From positions 62,001-126,000 of the forward strand of contig JADBYT010000006.1 in assembly GCA_020402865.1 (NCBI GenBank): 64,000 nt of DNA, read 5' to 3'. Numbering within the stretch: the first letter of the stretch is position 1; each line of letters opens with the position of its first letter. The stretch is from Bacteroidota bacterium. Lineage in GTDB: Bacteria; Bacteroidota; Bacteroidia; Palsa-965. The position numbers were made by a program, and so were the translations under genes. The notes beneath the pieces were generated by a model, which worked only from the letters and a program-made list of their open reading frames with translations, was not told where the DNA came from and searched no databases. This document shows, piece by piece, positions 44,003 to 51,847 of this stretch.

Positions 44003-44087
44003 TATTTATGTCGTAAAGCATGAAAAACTCCATAGTTTTTACGACCTTTCCTGTACAGAATTGAACCGGAATTTAACACACACGATT

Positions 44088-44753
44088 ATGAAAAAAGTTT
44101 TTGTACTAGCAGTGGTGCTGCTTGCTGCCGTTGTGGCACATGCCCAGAAAATAAACGTTAAAGAATCGAACGAAAACATTGGCGGAGGTTCGCACAATGC
44201 GCTGGTGGTAACCATTTACGATGCCAAACCGGATGATATTGAGAAGGAATGGAAATCGAAAATGAAAGGCTACGATGCGAAGGTGAGTTCGAAAAAGGAA
44301 ATTTTTGCCGATAATGCGCTCATCAAGGAAATGGGCGGGAATGACCCGATGGATATTTATGCGCGGGTAGAAAAAGTAAGTGATACTGAATCGAAACTCA
44401 TTGTGGGTTTTGATCTGGGCGGTGCCTGGCTGAACTCAAAAGAGCATAGCGATAAATATAAAGTGGCCGAGAAAATTGTACGCGACTTTGCCCTGCAAAT
44501 GACGAAGGAAGCGGTAGCCGGCATTCGCAAAGCTGCGCAGAAAAAAGTGGACAACCTCAAAGACCAGCAGGCCGATCTGGAGAAGAAAAACAAAGACCTG
44601 AAAAACGATATTGAAACCTATAAAGAAAAAATCAAAAAGGCCGAAGACGATATAAAAACCAACGAAAGCGATCAGGCAAAGAAAAAAGCGGAGGTAGATG
44701 CTGCACAAAAAGCACTCGACGAAATTCTTGCCCGCGAAGCAAAGATCGATTAA
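44088..44753 (+). CDS. Exported protein with C-terminal coiled coil
   Basis: A 221-residue protein from the ATG at 44088 (MKKVFVLAVVLLAAVVAHAQ signal peptide). Residues about 20-135 form a compact alpha/beta domain (NIGGGSHNALVVTIYDAK ... ARVEKVSDTESKLIVGFDL). A long highly charged coiled coil (about 140-215, Lys/Asp/Glu/Gln-rich) makes up the rest. It is probably periplasmic. I do not know a function; the pattern is frequent in Bacteroidota. A terminator shared with the convergent S74 gene follows. Confidence 0.78.
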   Translation: MKKVFVLAVVLLAAVVAHAQKINVKESNENIGGGSHNALVVTIYDAKPDDIEKEWKSKMKGYDAKVSSKKEIFADNALIKEMGGNDPMDIYARVEKVSDTESKLIVGFDLGGAWLNSKEHSDKYKVAEKIVRDFALQMTKEAVAGIRKAAQKKVDNLKDQQADLEKKNKDLKNDIETYKEKIKKAEDDIKTNESDQAKKKAEVDAAQKALDEILAREAKID

Positions 44754-44770
44754 GCGATACCTCATAAAAA

Positions 44771-44800
44771 AACGGCAGCCGCAAAAAAGTGGCTGCCGTT
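44771..44800. terminator. Bidirectional intrinsic terminator
   Basis: Ten-base-pair stem (AACGGCAGCC with GGCTGCCGTT), a 10-base loop, preceded by A residues and followed by TTTAATT. It serves the plus-strand coiled-coil gene and the minus-strand S74 gene ending at 44817. Confidence 0.88.
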
Positions 44801-44816
44801 TTTAATTGTTGCGGTA

Positions 44817-46835
44817 TTACTCGGTTACAATCATACGCTTGCTGTCGGCTGCTTTGCCGTCAACAATAAGTGTGTAGATATACATGCCCGGAGCAAGTTC
44901 GTTTGCGTTGATTACAAACTGACCGGCACCGCGCTGGTTGATCTGCTCAGCGCGGATCTGACGGCCGTTGAGATCGTAAATGATCATGCTGGCTACACCT
45001 GCGTTCTGCGCCACGTTGAAGTTGATTACCGTTTGCTGGTTGAACGGATTGGGTACGTTCTGCTGCAATGAACCAAGTGAAGGATTTACTTCAAGCGGAG
45101 CCTGCACACCGTCGTTGGTAATGGTGTTGCCTTTCATAGCGGCAATCTCTGCTTTGAGTGCATCAATCTGAGCCTGCTGCTGCGAAATTTTGTCTTCCTG
45201 TGTTACAATCTGCTGCTGTTGTACTTTCATACCTTCTACAAGCAGCGGAGTAATGGCACCGTAGTTTACAGCGTAAACACCGTCATCACCCACAGCTACC
45301 ACTTCAGGTACAACCTGAGCAAGTTCCTGTGCAATAAATCCGATTTGCGCTACACCCGGAGTGCCTTCTTGGTTGCCCGGCGAGTTGAATACATAGCTGG
45401 TACCGCGCATTTTCATAATACGCTCCATCGGATTTTCGATGGTCTGGATAGATGATTTGTAGCGCTGATCGGAGAAAGCAAAGTAGCCTTCAGCACGCAC
45501 GCCACCCTGTACATCAAGATAAAAATCAAGTGTGCCGCCAGGTGAAGGCGACACGTTAAAGGTTCCTGCATTTACCGGAGCCGCGGTGTTAATACCTACA
45601 CGGCCGTTGGCCAGAATAGTCATCACCTCACGCTTGGTGGTAGAGTTATTAGCATTAACGTTGTTACGGAAGTTGAAGGTAAGACGATCCTGTGAAGCGC
45701 CTGCTGTTGATACATTGCTGCTGAACTGTAAATCCTGCCAGGTAATTTCGGCGGTATTGCCGTTTACCTGCGCATTGAATCCGGCATCGCCATTTTGAGC
45801 GCGAAGCCCCACAATATCATTGGTAGCAAGTGTTGTATTACCCTCTTGTCCGATAGAAGCGAACTTAACGGTTGCCGGATTTATAAAACTTCCGTCGGTA
45901 ACAACAGTAATGGCGCGGAATACCGAAGGCAGCGTATTTGAAATGGCTGTGGGTGAAGCATCAACCAAAAAAGCCACGGTACCGGGATCTCCATTTATAC
46001 CTGCAAAACCATTGGCGTTAAACACCATCAGATCTTTATTCACAGGCGCTGTTGCACCGTTAGTGCGGATATTTCTGATGCGCATGCGCTGGTTAGCATC
46101 GGGTGTGGCGCCTTCGCCTCCAAATCCGATAACAAGGTCTTCTGTACCCAAAAATACCGGGCTGTTTACCAGATTGAAATAACCCGCCGAAGCACCCCGC
46201 GACATAGCCATACCAAATACCGAAGAAATCGGTACTGCCTGTGTACCGGCAATGCCTAAACCAATCCATTCATTACCGTTTGCAAAGTTGCCGAAAGTTC
46301 CTGTCTGCAACTGCGAAATCTGTCCGCCGAATACCTGAAATACTGCCGACGGAGCTGTAGTACGAACGCCCACAAAGCGGTCGCCGGTAGCAGTAAAGAT
46401 ATTGCTTGATGCAGCTTCGGTACCCGCCTGAATGCGGAAAAAAGTACCTGCAACACCTGCATTGCCAATTACGTTAATATTACTTCCATTATATAAATTT
46501 GCCTGATCTGTGCGGCAATTAAATTCCGTACGACTACCATTTACATAGAGGCGGGCAAATAAACCACCGCCGTCCTGCACACGGATACCACCACGTACAT
46601 CAAGCGGATCAAGCGCAGGATTAGGTAGTCCGACTGTAACACCGGTAGATGTTAAACGCATGCGCTCAATACCTCCGCGCTGCATAATTACATCAAAATT
46701 GGTAGTAGATCCGAAAATTCCATTTGCTGCCAGCGGATTTCCACCCACAAGCCATTGCGCTTTCATCTCAGAATAACTGAGCAATAATAACGCACCAAGT
46801 ACCGCCGTAGCAGCAATTCGTTTGTTTGTTTTCAT
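44817..46835 (-). CDS. Type IX secreted protein with peptidase S74 domain (paralogue 1)
   Basis: A 672-residue protein. A signal peptide (ending YSEMKAQ) precedes a long beta-rich tail-fibre-like body (about 30-450). An S74-type intramolecular chaperone domain begins at FSDQRYKSSI (Ser455) and continues GTPGVAQIGFIAQELAQVVP. A 25-residue coiled coil (about 544-568) of three heptads ending in Ile follows, then a type IX sorting domain (NVPNPFNQQTVINFNV ... GMYIYTLIVDGKAADSKRMI). In phage tailspikes, S74 follows the fibre and cuts itself off; here the sorting domain lies beyond it. It is one of three tandem paralogues. Probably a trimeric surface or extracellular fibre; the ligand is unknown. 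Confidence 0.85.
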   Translation of the reverse strand: MKTNKRIAATAVLGALLLLSYSEMKAQWLVGGNPLAANGIFGSTTNFDVIMQRGGIERMRLTSTGVTVGLPNPALDPLDVRGGIRVQDGGGLFARLYVNGSRTEFNCRTDQANLYNGSNINVIGNAGVAGTFFRIQAGTEAASSNIFTATGDRFVGVRTTAPSAVFQVFGGQISQLQTGTFGNFANGNEWIGLGIAGTQAVPISSVFGMAMSRGASAGYFNLVNSPVFLGTEDLVIGFGGEGATPDANQRMRIRNIRTNGATAPVNKDLMVFNANGFAGINGDPGTVAFLVDASPTAISNTLPSVFRAITVVTDGSFINPATVKFASIGQEGNTTLATNDIVGLRAQNGDAGFNAQVNGNTAEITWQDLQFSSNVSTAGASQDRLTFNFRNNVNANNSTTKREVMTILANGRVGINTAAPVNAGTFNVSPSPGGTLDFYLDVQGGVRAEGYFAFSDQRYKSSIQTIENPMERIMKMRGTSYVFNSPGNQEGTPGVAQIGFIAQELAQVVPEVVAVGDDGVYAVNYGAITPLLVEGMKVQQQQIVTQEDKISQQQAQIDALKAEIAAMKGNTITNDGVQAPLEVNPSLGSLQQNVPNPFNQQTVINFNVAQNAGVASMIIYDLNGRQIRAEQINQRGAGQFVINANELAPGMYIYTLIVDGKAADSKRMIVTE

Positions 46836-46887
46836 AAGTAATAGATTTTGGTGTTATACCCGAACCATAGTTTATGATCAGGTGGAG

Positions 46888-46919
46888 CCAAAGTAAACTA
46901 AGTAAATACCAATTACAAA
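46888..46919 (-). promoter_or_regulatory. Promoter of S74 paralogue 1
   Basis: On the minus strand, TTTG (46916-46919) and TACTTTGG (46888-46895) are separated by 20 bases. The -7 box deviates from TAnnTTTG at one position. The start codon is 52 bases downstream. Confidence 0.5.
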
Positions 46920-47070
46920 TGTTTGTAAATATTTTAATCTTTTGTAAAACGAACAAATACATATAAAACAAAACCAAAGCAGTTTTGTTTCTGCGGGCAA
47001 CCGAAGCTTATCAACAGATTTAGCTTTCGACTAATTGAATGGTTAAACATTTTTAATCCCGGCAAAAAAA

Positions 47071-47094
47071 CAGCCCGGAAAGACTTCCGGGCTG
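47071..47094 (-). terminator. Terminator of S74 paralogue 2
   Basis: Ten-base-pair stem (CAGCCCGGAA with TTCCGGGCTG), 4-base loop, followed on the minus strand by seven T. It lies 34 bases after the stop codon. Confidence 0.88.
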
Positions 47095-47127
47095 TAAAAT
47101 CAGGGCAATAAATGTTGTACAATATAA

Positions 47128-49110
47128 TTATTCGGTTACAATCATACGCTTGCTGTCGGCTGCTTTGCCATCAACGATAAGTGTGTAGATGTACATGCCC
47201 GGAGCAAGTTCATTTGCATTAATTACAAACTGACCGGCACCGCGCTGGTTAAGTTGTTCGGCACGGATCTGACGGCCGTTGAGATCATAAATGATCATGC
47301 TGGCCACACCGGCATTCTGCGCCACATTGAAATTGATTACGGTTTGCTGGTTGAACGGATTGGGTACGTTCTGCTGGAGCGAGCCAAGCGCAGGATTCAC
47401 TTCAAGCGGAGCCTGCACACCATCGTTGGTAATGGTGCTGCCTTTCATAGCGGCAATCTCTGCTTTGAGTGCGTTAATCTCAGCTTGCTGTGTGGTAATT
47501 TGCTGCTGCTGTACTTTCATGCCTTCCACCAGAAGCGGTGTAATGGCGCCATAGTTCACCGCGTAAATTCCATCATCGCCTTTGGCCACTGCTTCAGGCA
47601 CTACAAGCTCAAGTTCCTGAGCAATGAAACCAATTTGCTGTACACCGGGCGTACCTTCTTCAGCGCCGGGAGCATTGAATATATAACTGGCACCACGCAT
47701 CTTCATGATACGTTCCATCGGGTTTTCAATGGTTTTGATATCGCTTTTGAAACGTTGGTCGGAAAATGCAAAGTAACCCTGAGCACGCACACCACCGTTT
47801 ACATCGAGGAAGAAGTTGAACATACCAGCCGGTGAAGGTGCAACGTTGAAAGTACCCATAGCAACAGGTGCGGCAGTATTAATACCCACACGGCCATTGG
47901 CCAGAATGGTCATTACTTCCTTTTTGTTGGCGGCATTGTTGGCCGGCTGATTATTACGGAAGTTAAACGTAATACGATCCTGCGCCGCTGTTGCGGTAGA
48001 AACGGCTCCTGCAAAATTCAGATCCTGCCAGGTAATTTCGGCCACGCTGGCATTTACCTGACAATTCAAACCTGCATTACCATTCTGTGCACGTAAACCG
48101 GTAATATCGGTACCCGGTATAATGGTACTGTTTCCTTCCTGACCGATGGAAGAAAAAGTAGCCGCGGCCGGAACGGCAAAACTGCCGTTGGTAAGCACGG
48201 TTATCGCCCGGAAAGCTGCGGGAGAAGGAACAACAGCGGGTGTGGCATCTACCAGAAATGCAATTACACCCGGATCGTTGTTAATGCCTACGTAACCGGC
48301 TGCGTTGAATACCATCAGGTCTTTGTTTACCGGTGCAGCCATTCCGTTGGTGCGGATGTTTCGGATACGCAAACGCTGGGCCGCATCAGCCGCAGCACCG
48401 TCGTTACCGTAACCGATCACCAGATCCTTGGTGGCGCCGTTATCTACAATATTGTAATACCCGGCAAAACCGTTGTCGGCCATGCCCAGACCATAAACAG
48501 ACGGAATCGGCATTGCCGGTGATCCGGCCTGCCCGAGCGCGAGCCATTCATTACCGGCAGCAAAATTACCGAATGTCCCGAACTGAAGCTGCGATACCTG
48601 TCCGCCGATTACCTGAAACTTGGCCGAAGGCTGACCACCAATGCCCACGAAATTGAGCGTACCGTCGCAAAGCAGCAGATCAGGCCCTACACCACCGGGC
48701 TGAACACGGAAGTTGCGCACACCGCCCAACAGACCGGGACGCATTACCATCGACCCGAAATCAGAGCCAATCACAAAATCATTTATGGCAATAATCTGCT
48801 GAAAGGCATTCGACTCGATACGCAGGTGACGGCCGGGGAAACCATTGCTGGAAACCCGGAACGTATTTCCTACTTCAAGCTGAGCTACCGGGGCGGCAAC
48901 AAGGCCTACGCCCACATTGCCCGCCGCCAGAATCCGGACGCGGTCAACACCATTGGAAATAAAACGAACATCGGCATTGTTCGTAGAACCAAAAACGTCG
49001 GCAGCACCGACAACGTTACCGGCCGTCAGCCAGTTCTGAGCACTGAGCCCGGCCGTACTCAGTGTACCGGCCAGCAACAATGCTGTTTTTAATAGTGTGT
49101 GTGTATTCAT
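47128..49110 (-). CDS. Type IX secreted protein with peptidase S74 domain (paralogue 2)
   Basis: A 660-residue paralogue of the gene at 44817, with the same order: signal peptide (LSTAGLSAQ), beta-rich body, S74 domain starting at FSDQRFKSDI (Ser450), coiled coil, type IX sorting domain. The coiled coil is the shortest of the three, 18 residues (two heptads plus four). Residues about 60-150 differ strongly from the other paralogues, whereas the last 200 are nearly the same, which suggests recent duplication or gene conversion with exchange of the distal head. It has its own terminator, and no clear promoter was found. Confidence 0.85.
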   Translation of the reverse strand: MNTHTLLKTALLLAGTLSTAGLSAQNWLTAGNVVGAADVFGSTNNADVRFISNGVDRVRILAAGNVGVGLVAAPVAQLEVGNTFRVSSNGFPGRHLRIESNAFQQIIAINDFVIGSDFGSMVMRPGLLGGVRNFRVQPGGVGPDLLLCDGTLNFVGIGGQPSAKFQVIGGQVSQLQFGTFGNFAAGNEWLALGQAGSPAMPIPSVYGLGMADNGFAGYYNIVDNGATKDLVIGYGNDGAAADAAQRLRIRNIRTNGMAAPVNKDLMVFNAAGYVGINNDPGVIAFLVDATPAVVPSPAAFRAITVLTNGSFAVPAAATFSSIGQEGNSTIIPGTDITGLRAQNGNAGLNCQVNASVAEITWQDLNFAGAVSTATAAQDRITFNFRNNQPANNAANKKEVMTILANGRVGINTAAPVAMGTFNVAPSPAGMFNFFLDVNGGVRAQGYFAFSDQRFKSDIKTIENPMERIMKMRGASYIFNAPGAEEGTPGVQQIGFIAQELELVVPEAVAKGDDGIYAVNYGAITPLLVEGMKVQQQQITTQQAEINALKAEIAAMKGSTITNDGVQAPLEVNPALGSLQQNVPNPFNQQTVINFNVAQNAGVASMIIYDLNGRQIRAEQLNQRGAGQFVINANELAPGMYIYTLIVDGKAADSKRMIVTE

Positions 49111-49330
49111 AGGTATTGGTTTTAATGAATTTTATTACTGCTTTTTGCAGCTTATAAGGGAAGTTAAAACGGTTAAACTGAGAAGGCAAGCCGACTTTTT
49201 CTACTTAACTAATTATAAGTGCTTGTTTCGACTTATTGCCTTTCCTGTTCTCAAATCTGCATTTTACGAACAGCCTTTCAAATAAATGATTTTAACGTTT
49301 ACATAATATGTTTGAATTGATTCAATAAAA

Positions 49331-49358
49331 AAGCGCCGGACAAATCTATCCGGCGCTT
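49331..49358 (-). terminator. Terminator of S74 paralogue 3
   Basis: Ten-base-pair stem (AAGCGCCGGA with TCCGGCGCTT), 8-base loop, flanked by A and T runs; on the minus strand the T run follows the stem. It lies 18 bases after the stop codon. Confidence 0.85.
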
Positions 49359-49376
49359 TTAATATTTTAATACTAA

Positions 49377-51416
49377 TTATTCCGTCACAATCATACGCTT
49401 GCTGTCGGCCGCTTTGCCGTCAACAATAAGCGTGTAGATGTACATGCCCGGAGCAAGTTCGTTTGCGTTGATTACAAACTGACCGGCACCACGCTGGTTG
49501 AGTTGCTCAGCACGGATCTGGCGGCCGTTGAGATCGTAAATAATCAGGCTGGCCACACCGGCGTTCTGCACCACGTTGAAGTTGATTACCGTTTGCTGGT
49601 TGAACGGATTGGGCACGTTCTGCTGCAATGAGCCAAGCGCAGGATTCACTTCAAGCGGAGCCTGCACGCCGTCGTTTGTAACGGTGTTGCCTTTAAGTGC
49701 AGCTACTTCGGCAAGCAGCGTATTAATCTGAGCCTGCTGGGTGGTAATCTGGTTCTGCTGCTCGGTAATTTTCTGCTCCTGTGTTACAATCTGCTGCTGC
49801 TGCACTTTCATGCCTTCAACCAGAAGCGGAGTAATTGCACCATAGTTTACCGCGTAAATACCATCGTCGCCTTTGGCTACTGCTTCGGGTACTACCTGCT
49901 CAAGCTCTTGTGCAATAAAACCAATTTGCTGCACACCGGGCGTACCTTCTTCAGCACCAGGTGCGTTGAAGATGTAGCTTGTGCCGCGCATTTTCATGAT
50001 TCGATCCATCGGGTTTTCGATGGTTTTGATATCGGTTTTGAAGCGCTGATCGGAAAATGCAAAGTAGCCTTGTGCACGCACACCGCCGTTTACATCAAGA
50101 AAGAAGTTGAATGTACCCGCCGGCGAAGGAGCTACGTTGAATGTACCTGTAGCAACCGGTGTAGCGGTGTTGATTCCTACACGGCCGGTAGCCAGTATGG
50201 TCATTACTTCTTTTTTGTTGGTCGCATTATTGGCCGACTGATTGTTGCGGAAGTTAAACGTAATGCGGTCCTGCGCTGTTGTTGCTGTGGAAACGGCCCC
50301 GGCAAAATTCAGATCCTGCCAGGTAATTTCGGCCACGCTGGCATTTACCTGACAATTCAGGCCGGCATTACCGTTTTGTGCGCGCAAACCGGTAATATCT
50401 GTACCCGGTGTGATGGTGCTGTTTCCTTCCTGACCAATTGAAGAAAAAGTAGCCGCAGCAGGCGATGCGAAGCTGCCGTTTGTAAGTACCGTAATTGCTC
50501 TGAATGCATTCGTGGCAGGAACAGTTGCAGCGGTGGCATCAACCAGAAATGCAATGGTTCCCGGATCGGCATTTACACCCACGTAGCCGGCGCTGTTAAA
50601 CACCATCAGGTCTTTATTTGCAGGTGCGCCCGCACCATTTGTTCGAATACTGCGGATGCGCATACGCTGATTGGCATCTAATGCAGTTCCTTCGTTGCCG
50701 TAACCGATAATCAGGTCTTTGGTAGTACCATTATCTACAAGATTGTAATAACCGGCAAAACCGCCGCGCGAAAGACCAAGGCCATAAACCGTATTAATCG
50801 GAGCAGCAGCAGAACCAGCCAAACCTAAACCAATCCATTCGTTACCGGTTGCAAATGTGCCGAATGTTCCGGTTTGCACCTGCGAGATTTGGCCACCGAA
50901 AACCTGAAATTTAGCGGTTGGATTGGTAATTCCTATACCCATGAAACCGTTACTCAATACAGTAGTCAAAGGATTTGTGGCTGATCCCGAACAGATGTTG
51001 TAGGAATTAGATGTGCCAAAAATATTATTAAAATTATTTATGGTACTAATCTCCATTATAAATGAGGTCTCTATCTGACTCACATATGGAAAAGTTGCCA
51101 ATGAAGAAGTCAGGCGAAGAGTTGCTAGTTGTCCGATTCCTACTGTACCATTAACATGTAGCGGTTGTGTTGGCGTTCCTAACCCAAGTCCTATGCCAAC
51201 ATTACCTGTGGAAGAAATTTTCATCCTGTCAGCACCATTAGTCTGGAAAATAAGATCAAATCCATTTGTTGAACCTAATCGCTGTGTTGGTGAAGGCGCA
51301 AATCCCGTTAACGCATTCCCGCTCAACGACCAATCTTGTCCGTTCACCTCAGCCGCGAGCAACAGCATGCCTCCCATTGCCAATGAGGCAATTTTTGTTT
51401 GTGTTTTCTTTTCCAT
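49377..51416 (-). CDS. Type IX secreted protein with peptidase S74 domain (paralogue 3)
   Basis: A 679-residue paralogue from the ATG at 51416 (MEKKTQTKIASLAMGGMLLL signal peptide); an eight-codon upstream extension is unlikely. Same domain order as paralogues 1 and 2, with S74 Ser at about 455 (FSDQRFKTDI). Its coiled coil is the longest, 32 residues (four heptads plus four). Residues about 65-165 (NVGIGLGLGTPTQPLHVNG and following) are unlike those of its neighbours. The middle (about 170-450) is close to paralogue 2. It has a good promoter 50 bases upstream. Surface or extracellular fibre with variable head is the favoured inference. Confidence 0.85.
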   Translation of the reverse strand: MEKKTQTKIASLAMGGMLLLAAEVNGQDWSLSGNALTGFAPSPTQRLGSTNGFDLIFQTNGADRMKISSTGNVGIGLGLGTPTQPLHVNGTVGIGQLATLRLTSSLATFPYVSQIETSFIMEISTINNFNNIFGTSNSYNICSGSATNPLTTVLSNGFMGIGITNPTAKFQVFGGQISQVQTGTFGTFATGNEWIGLGLAGSAAAPINTVYGLGLSRGGFAGYYNLVDNGTTKDLIIGYGNEGTALDANQRMRIRSIRTNGAGAPANKDLMVFNSAGYVGVNADPGTIAFLVDATAATVPATNAFRAITVLTNGSFASPAAATFSSIGQEGNSTITPGTDITGLRAQNGNAGLNCQVNASVAEITWQDLNFAGAVSTATTAQDRITFNFRNNQSANNATNKKEVMTILATGRVGINTATPVATGTFNVAPSPAGTFNFFLDVNGGVRAQGYFAFSDQRFKTDIKTIENPMDRIMKMRGTSYIFNAPGAEEGTPGVQQIGFIAQELEQVVPEAVAKGDDGIYAVNYGAITPLLVEGMKVQQQQIVTQEQKITEQQNQITTQQAQINTLLAEVAALKGNTVTNDGVQAPLEVNPALGSLQQNVPNPFNQQTVINFNVVQNAGVASLIIYDLNGRQIRAEQLNQRGAGQFVINANELAPGMYIYTLIVDGKAADSKRMIVTE

Positions 51417-51465
51417 GAGTTTGATGTTTATTTGACACATTCAACCATTGAATGCGCACGAAAAA

Positions 51466-51497
51466 GAAAAGTACTCCCGGATTGTTTTAATGTCAAA
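51466..51497 (-). promoter_or_regulatory. Promoter of S74 paralogue 3
   Basis: On the minus strand, TTTG (51494-51497), a 20-base spacer, and TACTTTTC (51466-51473). Only the last base differs from the consensus TAnnTTTG. The start codon is 50 bases downstream. Confidence 0.6.
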
Positions 51498-51730
51498 TTA
51501 AATATTTATATTATAAATGTTTTATTTATGTCAAAACATAAAATAACACACACACCACAGCAATGTTGAATGAATTTCCGATTATCTGCTAACAGATTTA
51601 GATTTAGACTAAAAAACAAGCAGTTTCCCATGTATCGTTAAACAAAAACAGGGCTGCATGCTTTAATGACGCATAGCCCCGTTGACGCAAAATCAATAAT
51701 TTAATTTGCCGCTAATCCTTCAACTAAAAA

Positions 51731-51774
51731 ACCACCCGGACTATCCAGACAAACTTGTCGGGAATCCGGGTGGT
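51731..51774 (-). terminator. Terminator of the DUF4397 gene
   Basis: Ten-base-pair stem (ACCACCCGGA with TCCGGGTGGT) around a 24-base loop that can itself pair (GACAAACTTGTC). The minus strand ends in six T. A second hairpin (51786-51817) lies between it and the stop codon. Confidence 0.85.
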
Positions 51775-51847
51775 TCTTCTTTTGCGATGCGCCGGGGATT
51801 TAAGCCCGCGGCGCATCAGGCTGCACTTCCAACTTCACACTCTTCTG

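Larger units (their letters stand above)
51417..51847. other. Intergenic region with promoter and tandem hairpins
   Basis: This contains the promoter of S74 paralogue 3 (51466-51497), an AT-rich stretch with a small hairpin (TTTATGT/ACATAAA, about 51522-51539), the terminator at 51731-51774 and a second hairpin next to it (51786-51817, arms GATGCGCC/GGCGCATC). No gene is visible. Confidence 0.6.

Noticed and set aside
44817-51416. Prophage tail-fibre module suggested by the S74 domains
   Set aside because: No other phage genes are present, and each protein has a signal peptide and a type IX sorting domain, so these are cellular secreted proteins.
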